From Nitrososphaerota archaeon (GTDB taxonomy: Archaea > Iainarchaeota > Iainarchaeia > Iainarchaeales > VGJJ01), in contig JAGVNS010000158.1 of the NCBI GenBank assembly GCA_020053155.1, positions 1-35,212 on the forward strand: DNA of 35,212 bases, written 5' to 3'. Position numbers and translations under genes: made by a program. How positions within the stretch are numbered: the first letter of the stretch is position 1; every line of letters begins with the position of its first letter. Below the pieces are notes generated by a model that was given only the letters and a program-made list of their open reading frames with translations, made no database searches and was not told the DNA's origin. Below are positions 23,720 through 31,153 of this stretch, piece by piece.

Positions 23720-24682
23720 TCAAACGTGAGTGATAATGTGTTCCTTTGAGACAAGTGTAGAATCTATTCTAAGGATGATGGGGGCGAATCTGCTTTTTAT
23801 TTCGCCAATTAATGCGTAGTAGTCTTCCGCGGATGCCGATTCAATTTCAAGCTCGGCGTCCCAGCTTCCAATGGTTTTTATCCAATAAATGATGTTGGGG
23901 CTTGTTCGAATATATTCACGAAGTGTTAGGTATTGGTTATTTGTTAGATTACGAAAGGTAATAAAACATTTGAAGAAAAGAAAACCTAATTTTCGATAGT
24001 TGATGGCGAGTTTATACCCGACAATGATGCCTTTTTTTTCAAGGTCAGCTCGTCTATAACGGATGATTCTTTGGGTTATACCCGTTTTCTTTTCCAGCTC
24101 GACAGAACTTGTTCGTGCATTGGTGGCGATCGCATGTAATATTTTCCAATCTTCTTCGTCCAAACTTTCAGCCGCGCTTTTATCACAGTGTAAGAAAGAA
24201 ACTTTCTTTTCAGGGTACTCGGGGAGCAAATAATATCGTGGCTTTGTTTCTGCTTCCGTTAGGATTGCGATTTGCATGTTTTGAATGAATTTGTCAAATT
24301 TTTGACAGAATACGTCCTTAAAGTCTTCGAACTCAAATATAGTTGGAAAGCGAATGGAAAACATTAAGTCAAATACTCCTTCTGTGCTTGCGAGCCAGCC
24401 AATTTCTTGGGCTGACGATAAATAGTCAATTATTTCCTGTTTTGATTCGCTCGGGATAGTGTTGAATTGCAAGTAGACCTTGAAATGAATACGTCCTGTT
24501 TTGGCGAAATGGGAAAGGGTTACATACTGCAAAATAATATCTCGGGCCTCCAGCTGGCGTATCCTATACAATACGGCTTCTTTTGAAATCTTGAGTCTTT
24601 TGGCAATCTCGCTCAGGGGGGTCGTGGCATCTGTATCAAGTAGTAACAGAATTAATCGATCCCTCTTATCCAAAGACTCCAT
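23720..24682 (-). CDS. Double-module Lrp/AsnC-family transcriptional regulator
   Basis: A 320-residue protein made of two Lrp-like halves. The first winged HTH spans about residues 4-52 (LSEIAKRLKISKEAVLYRIRQLE) with a regulatory ligand-binding domain to about 150. The second winged HTH spans about 174-222 (SSVELEKKTGITQRIIRYRR) with its own RAM-like domain to 320. Ordinary Lrp proteins have one unit of about 150 residues, so this one may act as a built-in dimer. It is divergent from a radical SAM/SPASM gene and shares its promoter, which has paired operator-like repeats. Control of that gene and of itself is inferred. A TATTATAAAG-type box sits about 25 nt before the ATG. Confidence 0.88.
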   Translation of the reverse strand: MESLDKRDRLILLLLDTDATTPLSEIAKRLKISKEAVLYRIRQLEARDIILQYVTLSHFAKTGRIHFKVYLQFNTIPSESKQEIIDYLSSAQEIGWLASTEGVFDLMFSIRFPTIFEFEDFKDVFCQKFDKFIQNMQIAILTEAETKPRYYLLPEYPEKKVSFLHCDKSAAESLDEEDWKILHAIATNARTSSVELEKKTGITQRIIRYRRADLEKKGIIVGYKLAINYRKLGFLFFKCFITFRNLTNNQYLTLREYIRTSPNIIYWIKTIGSWDAELEIESASAEDYYALIGEIKSRFAPIILRIDSTLVSKEHIITHV

Positions 24683-24696
24683 TTAATTAATATAAC

Positions 24697-24719
24697 AACA
24701 ATACTTTATAATAATTGTT
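24697..24719. promoter_or_regulatory. Inverted repeat over the Lrp-gene TATA box
   Basis: AACAAT (24697-24702) and ATTGTT (24714-24719) form a perfect 6-bp inverted repeat around an 11-bp centre. The centre contains TTATAAAG (24703-24710, minus strand), the TATA-like box about 25 nt before the Lrp ATG at 24682. This is a plausible autoregulatory operator. Confidence 0.5.
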
Positions 24720-24721
24720 AT

Positions 24722-24737
24722 TTTGTGAAAGAAATAG
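24722..24737 (+). repeat. Direct repeat copy 1, operator candidate
   Basis: TTTGTGAAAGAAATAG. It matches the copy at 24753-24768 at 15 of 16 positions. It lies between the two divergent TATA-like boxes. Confidence 0.65.
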
Positions 24738-24742
24738 CTCAT

Positions 24743-24755
24743 AAATATTATATTT
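24743..24755 (+). promoter_or_regulatory. TATA-like box for the radical SAM/SPASM gene
   Basis: An AAATATTATATTT stretch whose centre is about 29 nt before the ATG at 24778, with no ribosome site between. It predicts a leaderless message. The box lies between the two direct-repeat copies and touches the second. Confidence 0.6.
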
Positions 24756-24768
24756 GTGAAAGATATAG
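24753..24768 (+). repeat. Direct repeat copy 2, operator candidate
   Basis: TTTGTGAAAGATATAG. It lies 31 bp after copy 1, about three DNA turns, so both copies face the same side of the helix. It overlaps the edge of the TATA-like box and the region just before the start codon, where a bound regulator would block transcription. Confidence 0.65.
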
Positions 24769-24777
24769 TATACATAA

Positions 24778-26121
24778 ATGAGTCCTATTCGTGTAAGGGA
24801 GACGTTGGAAGAACGATTGGTCTATTACAACGGGCTTATTCCCGCCACCTACCCTGGCATTTTTCCAAACGATTTTGTCCTGCAGCCACAGGACTGGATT
24901 CTTTCCTCGAACGTGGTTAATCGGCCCTTCGTTAAAGCTAAAATCAATGAGGAATGGAAAATGATTCGACCCATTGGGACGATGGACGTCGAACTTTTGT
25001 CCAATCACATCGTGGAGCGGGCAAAGGCTGGGAAAGTCGATCTGGTGAAGAACTACCCCTGCGGGCTAAAATGTCCGGGCTGTTTTTCGGAAGAGGCAAT
25101 TTATGGGGATGCAACGAACCTAATGAAATGGCAGGAGGTAATGGCCGTCCTTGACGAGGCACAAAAAATAGGATTAACCTCAGTAAAATTTTTAGGACCC
25201 GGAGAAATGTTTCAGAATCCTGACTTATTTGATATTCTCGATGCCTTTGAGGCGCGAAAACTTCCGATTTCCATATTCACCAAAGGTGCTGAACTCGGAG
25301 ACGATGCACTTGCCCAAAGAAGTTTCGGCCATTTAGGAATAATAACGGCAAAACAACTCGTGCAGAAAATAGCCAAGTATTCGATTGTTCGAATCCTCCT
25401 CGGATTTAACTCATTCTTTACCCAACGACAAGACAGTTACGTGGGTTCGCTGCCCGGGAATTCAACCTATTCTTTCAACGACGGAGTTTTCGAAAATAGG
25501 GGCATTTCCGGCTACACCCCTAAACGAAACAATGCCCTTGTCAATCTTGTCGAAGAGGGATTCAATGCTCCGGGAAAGGGACAGCGTCTCACACTCATTA
25601 TGGCCCCTCTCTACAGCATTCAAGTGGATGAAGTGGCCGAAATGTACGAATGGGCAGCCCGTCGAAACATGCCAGTGGTTATTACCCCGACTATGGAATC
25701 CGGCGAAAAATCTCTTCGACTCCGTGCCGTAAACAAAGCCACTGACCCGGAAAACAATTGGATAAAGGAGGCATTATTCAAAGTGTACTCCCGCGCCATT
25801 GAGATCGGGATTCTATCGATTGACCAAGTTGAGACAGAAGGGGTTTCCCCATATTTTGGGTCCAAAGGATGTAACCAAGTGGCAAATGGACTCATGATGC
25901 GACTCAACGGACAAATCAAAATATGCCCCGGCTCCTCACGACCTGAACACATCTATGGAAACATTCACAATAACTCCCTTGCTGAAATTTGGATAAAGAG
26001 CCCGAACTACGCCCTCGGTCCGATGATGAATAATTGGTGTCTAGCAAAACGAGAAGGACTGCCAAAGAAAATGCAGAAAGAAACGCTAGAACAACTCAAA
26101 GCACAATACGCTTCAAAATAA
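24778..26121 (+). CDS. Radical SAM protein with SPASM-like C-terminal Cys motif, function unknown
   Basis: A 447-residue protein. NYPCGLKCPGC gives the radical SAM cluster at Cys95, Cys99 and Cys102, well inside the chain after an unusual N-terminal segment of about 90 residues. KFLGPGEMFQNPDL corresponds to the GGE strand. The C-terminal part has Cys365, Gly378-x4-Cys383 and Cys421, in the spacing of a SPASM or twitch auxiliary Fe-S cluster. GNIHNNSLAEIW fits SPASM proteins. Such enzymes modify peptides, sugars or cofactors, but no precursor peptide or partner enzyme is visible here. It sits alone with a divergent double Lrp regulator. Its function cannot be named. An unusual insertion (about 180-250) separates core strands. 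Confidence 0.88.
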   Translation: MSPIRVRETLEERLVYYNGLIPATYPGIFPNDFVLQPQDWILSSNVVNRPFVKAKINEEWKMIRPIGTMDVELLSNHIVERAKAGKVDLVKNYPCGLKCPGCFSEEAIYGDATNLMKWQEVMAVLDEAQKIGLTSVKFLGPGEMFQNPDLFDILDAFEARKLPISIFTKGAELGDDALAQRSFGHLGIITAKQLVQKIAKYSIVRILLGFNSFFTQRQDSYVGSLPGNSTYSFNDGVFENRGISGYTPKRNNALVNLVEEGFNAPGKGQRLTLIMAPLYSIQVDEVAEMYEWAARRNMPVVITPTMESGEKSLRLRAVNKATDPENNWIKEALFKVYSRAIEIGILSIDQVETEGVSPYFGSKGCNQVANGLMMRLNGQIKICPGSSRPEHIYGNIHNNSLAEIWIKSPNYALGPMMNNWCLAKREGLPKKMQKETLEQLKAQYASK

Positions 26122-26340
26122 TCCTTTAAGTGGACCAAGTTGATTTTTCCTATTTTCAAATACAGACTCCTGTTTGATTAAAAAAACTGGCCAACATATA
26201 GTGATGTAAATAGTTCTCTGTACCTTTGAAAATAACTCCCCAATTCTTCCTTCCTCTGCCTGAAGGGAGCTTTATCCAGTCTTCACCTCACATTTATTTG
26301 GTGACTTTCATTTCTTTAGGGTTTTAGGTATTAGATGAGA
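26122..26340. other. Intergenic region between convergent genes
   Basis: About 220 bp, A/T-richer than its surroundings, between the convergent radical SAM gene and the flippase-like gene. T-rich stretches just after the radical SAM stop (TTGATTTTTCC) could end transcription. I see no convincing ORF, RNA gene or repeat in it. Confidence 0.5.
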
Positions 26341-27342
26341 TTATTTTTGGATGACATCTTTTTTTGGGGTGCGCTTCATTAATTTCTCCATGCTCTCCCG
26401 AATGCGCGGGGGTTCCTGATTGAAAAGCAATCCCCCCATGACAAAACTGGGAATGTACCCCACCAAGAAGTACAATACCGAGAAAACAATAGCGGATTCA
26501 GGGGAAACACCGTACGCGGACAACACGATTACCGCTCCTACCTCACGCGTACCAACCCCTGCAACGCCAAAGGGAATAATTTCAATGAGAGAAACAATGG
26601 GAACCGCAATCAATGCCGCGCCCCACCCTACATTAATATGGGCGGCTTGCATGAGAAAGAAACCCATGGTCACGGTCATAAGCCAAGCGCCGATGCCTAA
26701 GAGGAATACCTGAACAACAACCCCCGCGTTTTTTGTAATCAGGGGAACGTTGTCATAGAACTCTTTTCCATGGAGAGAAATCATCTCGCGGAGCGAAGAA
26801 GGAACAAATCGATTGAATACCTTCCAAAGCTTCCCCCCCACACGTCGGTTGAACACCAAAAATATTCCCGCCACAAAGATAAAGCCGAGAAAGAGGAGGA
26901 GGGGAATGGAAACAACCTCCTGACCATTCGTTGAAAAAAGGAACCAGACCCCCAAAAAAGCAAACAAAAAAAGGATGGTTACGTCAATGATTCGGTCCAC
27001 TAATACGGCCAACACGCTGCGTGCCACACCCAATTTGTCATTAATGTACAGCACGCGCACAAAATCCCCAATGCGACCGGGGGTAATGACCCCAATGAAG
27101 AGACCGATAAGCAATGTTTTTGCGGAAGTAGAAAAGGAAATGACCCCCCCCACGGAACGAACGGCCCGTCCCCACTTGAGTATTTTTCCAAGCATGAGAA
27201 CCAACCACACGCCTAACGCCCACGCAATGAAAACAATGTCCACTCCCTGAAGGGTGCGTCCCATGGTTCCAATGTCCAAACGAGTAACGGCCAAATAGAC
27301 AATGAACAATGTTACAAGGATTGAAATCCACGAGAGACGCAT
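26341..27342 (-). CDS. Flippase-like LPG_synthase_TM family membrane protein
   Basis: A 333-residue polytopic protein, second of its kind in the window. LLIGLFIGVITPGRIGDFVR (about 78-97) and PFGVAGVGTREVGAVIVLSA (about 253-272) are the two most conserved blocks of the PF03706 transmembrane family. A basic tail (RESMEKLMKRTPKKDVIQK) follows the last span. Members often accompany glycosyltransferases and may flip or chaperone polyprenyl-linked sugars; this is inferred. It lies downstream of htpX on the same strand, but an ATTTTTAAC box about 28 nt before its ATG suggests its own leaderless promoter. Confidence 0.82.
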   Translation of the reverse strand: MRLSWISILVTLFIVYLAVTRLDIGTMGRTLQGVDIVFIAWALGVWLVLMLGKILKWGRAVRSVGGVISFSTSAKTLLIGLFIGVITPGRIGDFVRVLYINDKLGVARSVLAVLVDRIIDVTILFLFAFLGVWFLFSTNGQEVVSIPLLLFLGFIFVAGIFLVFNRRVGGKLWKVFNRFVPSSLREMISLHGKEFYDNVPLITKNAGVVVQVFLLGIGAWLMTVTMGFFLMQAAHINVGWGAALIAVPIVSLIEIIPFGVAGVGTREVGAVIVLSAYGVSPESAIVFSVLYFLVGYIPSFVMGGLLFNQEPPRIRESMEKLMKRTPKKDVIQK

Positions 27343-27365
27343 GCATCATATCCAGAAAACAGGAA

Positions 27366-27374
27366 GTTAAAAAT
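27366..27374 (-). promoter_or_regulatory. TATA-like box for the 27342 gene
   Basis: ATTTTTAAC on the minus strand, about 28 nt before the ATG at 27342, in the 43-bp gap after htpX. Confidence 0.5.
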
Positions 27375-27385
27375 CCCCCACCAAA

Positions 27386-28225
27386 CTATCCAATTTTTTC
27401 CAAACGCTGAATGCGCTCGTAAAGGGAAGGGTGCGTGGCGAACCATCCCATCACCGCGCCTGCAGAAAAAGGATTGGCGATGAACATGTGAGCCGTTCCC
27501 CGATTTGCATCCGTGAAGGGGGTGTGGGAAATTCCTTTCTCCAATTTTTTCAACGCGGACGCGAGGCCGTGTCCCGTGTGCAACGTTTTGGCCGCGGTTT
27601 CATCCGCCAAAAATTCCCGGCTGCGCGAGACGGCCAGTTGAATGAGCATGGCAATGATGGGAATGATAATGGCGATGACAATTAATCCGATGGGATTCTT
27701 CCCCTCACGTTCTCTCCCCCCAAAACCCATCCACAAAATGGAGTGGGCGATGATTCCAATCGCTCCCGCAATGGTCGCCGCCACGGAAGCAATAAGTATG
27801 TCCCGGTTTTGGATGTGCGAAAGTTCGTGGGCAATGACTCCCTCCAATTCATCATCGTTGAGCAACTGCAAAATGCCTTGAGTAAACACCACCGCTGCAT
27901 TTTCGGGACCGCGACCCGTGGCAAATGCATTGGGGGATTTTTCCGAAATGGTGTAGAGGCGAGGCATTTTGGGCAAATGCATCTTTTGAGTGACCCCCCG
28001 AACCAACCGGTGAACCCGCGCCCCTTCGGACGATTTCTCATCCAGGGGTTGGGCATGATACATCCACAATACTATTTTGTCTGAAAAGAAGTAAGAAAAG
28101 CCGTTCATAAGCACGGCAAAAAAGAATGCGACAATCATCCCGTCAAAGCCCCCCACGAGATTTCCAATGACAATCAATATGGCCGTCAGGACCCCTAAAA
28201 AAAAGACCGTTCGCAGTTGTTCCAT
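27386..28225 (-). CDS. htpX: HtpX family membrane zinc metalloprotease
   Basis: A 279-residue M48 peptidase. MEQLRTVFFLGVLTAILIVIG opens with the first span of HtpX proteins, followed by a second. VIAHELSHIQNRD gives the zinc-binding His133, catalytic Glu134 and His137. SRSREFLADE supplies the third ligand, Glu204. Two more spans lie between these motifs (about 147-167 and 178-198). HtpX degrades damaged membrane proteins on the cytoplasmic side. I took the ATG at 28225 because homologues begin at M-x-Q-L-K/R-T. A GTG at 28234 would add three residues and lies only 5 nt from the GGAGG at 28240-28244, so the exact start is uncertain. Confidence 0.95.
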   Translation of the reverse strand: MEQLRTVFFLGVLTAILIVIGNLVGGFDGMIVAFFFAVLMNGFSYFFSDKIVLWMYHAQPLDEKSSEGARVHRLVRGVTQKMHLPKMPRLYTISEKSPNAFATGRGPENAAVVFTQGILQLLNDDELEGVIAHELSHIQNRDILIASVAATIAGAIGIIAHSILWMGFGGREREGKNPIGLIVIAIIIPIIAMLIQLAVSRSREFLADETAAKTLHTGHGLASALKKLEKGISHTPFTDANRGTAHMFIANPFSAGAVMGWFATHPSLYERIQRLEKIG

Positions 28226-28280
28226 GGGATTCACTCCCCTCCTTTTTTACCATGGAGGAGGGGCCAATACGCAAGAAGCG

Positions 28281-28296
28281 ATAAACGTTTTTAAAC
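28281..28296. promoter_or_regulatory. Divergent promoter core between htpX and the surface protein gene
   Basis: ATAAACGTTTTTAAAC. TTTTTAAA (28288-28295) would start rightward transcription near 28318, about 26 nt before the GTG at 28344. GTTTAT on the minus strand (28281-28286) would start leftward transcription near 28257, leaving a leader that contains the htpX GGAGG site. Confidence 0.45.
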
Positions 28297-28343
28297 CACT
28301 TCGCGTACAGTGGGGCTATCCATTCCATTTTGGGGGAAAAACA

Positions 28344-30767
28344 GTGAACCGCAGACTGATAGGGGTCATTTTCATTGGAATCGTCTTTTTGGCATTAGGG
28401 TCTGCAGGATACGCCTCTACCACGCTCGCCATCCAGGGGGCACCCGCCTATGCCAATCAAGACAATGATATCGTGTTCAACTTCATCGCTACCAATCCTG
28501 ATTTTGATGGGCAGATTCAATTAGACACATACAAATACTATTTGAGCACCGACGCTACACTTGAAACAGGGAGCGATACCGAATTCAGTCCCACTCAGTT
28601 TCCTACTCCTTCCGGGGAGTTGACTACCGGAAAGACATTTTCAGGGGTTAAACTGGATTTGAGTTCGCAGAGCGATGGAACGTATTATCTTTTTGTGGAA
28701 ATCACCATTACCCCGCCCCTTGCATCCGAAAGTTCTCCCTCACACCAAATCATCCTGGATAAAACAAACCCGGTCATTGCCCCTTTGGTATTCAACCCTA
28801 TTCCTTTCACCGGGTGGAGCAAGATTCCAATACAGGTAACATCCTCCTGCAACGAGACACCATGCATCATGGAGTATCAAATAGGAAGCGGGACATTAAC
28901 CGCATTCACGAGTCCGCTTACCCTGTCAACGGCCAACGGGACCATTACCCTCAAAGCCACCGATGCTGCGGGAAACACCAGTACGTTGACAAGCACGGAA
29001 ACTCTCCAAATTGACACCAACGCCCCAACGGGATTTTCGATAAACGCCACCACGTCCTACACCAATGATGCAACTCCCGACATCACCATAAACGCCACGG
29101 ATGCGGGAGTGGGGGGAATGAAAGCGTACGTCAAGTGTGAGGGTACAACGGCCGGGACTGAACTATCCATGAGTGGGTCTTCACTTGTGGTGAATAATTT
29201 TGACATTACAACCGGACCGAATTGTATCACATCAAACGGAGACAAGATTCTCAAAATTTTAGTGAAAGATGCATTTGATTTTGAGACCGAAGAAAAGTCC
29301 CTTACCCTAAAATACGATGCCACCCCTCCCGACACGGTGACTTCACTCTCCATTACCAGCACGGGAAGTGACCAAATCTCATTGGACTGGCCCGCCCCCT
29401 CCGATTCGGGAGGGAGCGGAATAAACAACTATGACGTGTATCGTGGCACCACGAATTCCATCCCCGGAAGTGCATTGACCAGCACGAGTGACTCGTCTTA
29501 CACGAATACGGGATTGTCTTCCTGCACCACCTATTACTATTGGGTCAAAGCCCGCGACAACGCAGGAAACGTAGGCCCTGCGAGCAGTGCGCTGGAAGCC
29601 AAAACGAGCGGCTGTTCCGATACCGACCCCGATGATGACCCCCCGATAGACGATAATGACGGGGACGTGATTTCGTGTAACGTCACCCCCACCTACACAA
29701 ATACGGCGCTTTACGCAGGAGAAACCGTCATCATAAAAGTCACCACCAGCACCTCCCAAGTATGGACCCTCCGCGCCAACATCCCAGGAAAATCGGGAAC
29801 CCAGGAGCTGAAAAGCGGAACGGGAAAAGAAGCGAGCGCCTCCCTGAACGTACCCAATCAGGTGGGAAAATCCATTGACATTTTCTACAAATACCAGTCT
29901 GGCTCATGCGGTGCGCCCAAAAAAACATACGTTATCAAAGACCCGGCGACCAAAACCAGTGATGGAGTTAGCGATGGGGACAACACAGGTTCGGGGAGTG
30001 ATGAAGAAGGTTCCTCCCCCCCGCCCATTTTGGGAACAACAACCCCCGTGGAGCCTGTGACGCAGACCATTTCCTTTTCTCCCGACCAAATCCCTGCGCT
30101 GCTCGCCAGTGCGGGATTCAATGCAGAAAACACCCAACTGAAGGAATCCATGGCTTCTTTTTTGGTGCAGTGGAACGTGCTCAAAACCATCACCGTTGTT
30201 CCCTCCGCGGAAAATGGAAAATATTCATTGCGGATGATCATTTCCCTGCAAAACACGGGCAATCAGGGAACCATCAAGCTCATCGAGGAAATCCCCAAGG
30301 AGTTTGCTTCACTCGCAAGCGAACTTGAAAGCGATTATCCCATGACCACATTGAAAGACGACCCCCTCATTCAATTCGAATTGAAGGATTTATATGAAGG
30401 ACAAATGGTCGAAATACAAATCACTGGAAAAACCGTATACGATTCCATTGAAGAGGCCAATCAGAAAGCCGTCGAAATCGCAGAAAAGGGAACGACTCCC
30501 CCGCTCCTTTTTGGAACGGGAACCGCTCGGCCAAACCCAAACGGACGGTCGGATGTATTAGCAGGGTTTTCAGGATTAGTTGGAGCAGTAGGCTCGAATG
30601 GATTGATTATTTTAGGATTCTTGGTAGTCGTGGGATTGGTCATGGTCAGCGTCCGCGTGATTCGCACGAGTGTAGATGGGGCGGATAATCCCATCATCCG
30701 GAGTGCGGCCAATGCCCGCTATGGCAAAACACGGGAAGGAGATTTTTTCATCCGCCGAAAAAAATAG
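28344..30767 (+). CDS. Large secreted or membrane-anchored surface protein with FN3 and Ig-like domains
   Basis: An 807-residue protein read from GTG 28344. NRRLIGVIFIGIVFLALG is a signal peptide with a cleavage zone near residue 24. Two beta-rich Ig-like regions follow (about 120-325); AGNTSTLTS and NATDAGVGGMKAY are typical of bacterial Ig-like repeats. An FN3 domain lies at about 328-422 (LDWPAPSDSG, YYYWVKARDNAGNVGPAS). An Asp-rich linker (about 424-443) comes next and could bind calcium. Further beta-rich domains and one span (about 752-771) with a basic cytoplasmic tail end the protein. At least five N-x-S/T sequons make it a candidate acceptor for the glycan built upstream. The frame is open back to 28167, but those residues are not signal-like. 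Confidence 0.85.
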   Translation: MNRRLIGVIFIGIVFLALGSAGYASTTLAIQGAPAYANQDNDIVFNFIATNPDFDGQIQLDTYKYYLSTDATLETGSDTEFSPTQFPTPSGELTTGKTFSGVKLDLSSQSDGTYYLFVEITITPPLASESSPSHQIILDKTNPVIAPLVFNPIPFTGWSKIPIQVTSSCNETPCIMEYQIGSGTLTAFTSPLTLSTANGTITLKATDAAGNTSTLTSTETLQIDTNAPTGFSINATTSYTNDATPDITINATDAGVGGMKAYVKCEGTTAGTELSMSGSSLVVNNFDITTGPNCITSNGDKILKILVKDAFDFETEEKSLTLKYDATPPDTVTSLSITSTGSDQISLDWPAPSDSGGSGINNYDVYRGTTNSIPGSALTSTSDSSYTNTGLSSCTTYYYWVKARDNAGNVGPASSALEAKTSGCSDTDPDDDPPIDDNDGDVISCNVTPTYTNTALYAGETVIIKVTTSTSQVWTLRANIPGKSGTQELKSGTGKEASASLNVPNQVGKSIDIFYKYQSGSCGAPKKTYVIKDPATKTSDGVSDGDNTGSGSDEEGSSPPPILGTTTPVEPVTQTISFSPDQIPALLASAGFNAENTQLKESMASFLVQWNVLKTITVVPSAENGKYSLRMIISLQNTGNQGTIKLIEEIPKEFASLASELESDYPMTTLKDDPLIQFELKDLYEGQMVEIQITGKTVYDSIEEANQKAVEIAEKGTTPPLLFGTGTARPNPNGRSDVLAGFSGLVGAVGSNGLIILGFLVVVGLVMVSVRVIRTSVDGADNPIIRSAANARYGKTREGDFFIRRKK

Positions 30768-30800
30768 GGGCTATGCGAAAAGGGAAGACGAGTCAGATAA

Positions 30801-30941
30801 CTAACGCCTCCGACGCATTGCATAAAGCGAAAAGAGAAAGAGGACCCCCCACCCCAGGGCGAGGGTAGGATAGTCCAGGCTCACGTGAAAGAGTTTGGCT
30901 CCTACCCAAAGCATGAAGGGGAAAAAGAGAAGGGATGTCAT
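30801..30941 (-). CDS. Tiny membrane protein, two predicted spans (downstream half of a coupled pair)
   Basis: A 46-residue frame: MTSLLFFPFMLWVGAKLFHV is a first span and PTLALGWGVLFLFSLYAMRR a second, ending in four arginines that suit a cytoplasmic end. Its ATG overlaps the stop of a second hydrophobic frame as ATGA. The junction is next to a run of seven G on the coding strand (30942-30948). Length, hydrophobicity and the basic tail look gene-like, but I recognise no family. It may be the C-terminal part of one frameshifted protein of about 90 residues. Confidence 0.4.
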   Translation of the reverse strand: MTSLLFFPFMLWVGAKLFHVSLDYPTLALGWGVLFLFSLYAMRRRR

Positions 30942-31072
30942 CCCCCCCAAACGAACTTTAGGAGGAAGGGGTATTTTTTCCCATTTCCTTGAAAAAAAAA
31001 GGAAAGGGCCATTCCCCCCCAAAACAAAAACCAAACAATGGCTGCCATCGCCCCCAAAAAGAGGAGAATCAC
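30938..31072 (-). CDS. Tiny membrane protein, one predicted span (upstream half of a coupled pair)
   Basis: A 44-residue frame from GTG 31072. ILLFLGAMAAIVWFLFWGGM is a strong span, followed by ALSFFFQGNGKKYPFLLKFVWGG. The open frame extends upstream to include STESKKG but has no better start there. The stop overlaps the next ATG as ATGA. One extra G, or two fewer, in the G7 tract at 30942-30948 would fuse both halves into one three-span protein of about 90 residues. No ribosome site with normal spacing is visible, so this is a tentative call. Confidence 0.35.
   Translation of the reverse strand: MILLFLGAMAAIVWFLFWGGMALSFFFQGNGKKYPFLLKFVWGG
30942..30948 (-). repeat. G7 homopolymer tract at the junction of two reading frames
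   Basis: Seven C on the plus strand (seven G on the coding strand), exactly where the hydrophobic reading frame changes. Such tracts change length easily and could switch between split and fused forms. Confidence 0.6.
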
Positions 31073-31122
31073 CCCCTTCTTGGATTCGGTTGACCCTAAA
31101 AACCCACGTTTGGGGAGGGGAG

Positions 31123-31130
31123 GTTAAAAT
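31123..31130 (+). promoter_or_regulatory. TATA-like box for the geranylgeranyl reductase gene
   Basis: GTTAAAAT centred about 27 nt before the ATG at 31154, with no clear ribosome site between. It predicts a leaderless message. Confidence 0.55.
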
Positions 31131-31153
31131 GGTTTTGACCCGGCTCCTACATC

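Noticed and set aside
24691..24777. A CRISPR-like or tandem repeat in the A/T-rich intergenic region.
   Set aside because: There are only two copies of a 16-bp repeat, at promoter spacing, so operator sites explain it better.
26122..26340. A small RNA gene or short ORF in this gap.
   Set aside because: I saw no stable stem, no promoter and no frame with coding character.
28167..28343. An N-terminal extension of the surface protein starting at 28167.
   Set aside because: The extension would overlap the htpX 5' end and promoter, lacks a signal-like sequence and places the signal peptide about 60 residues inside the protein.
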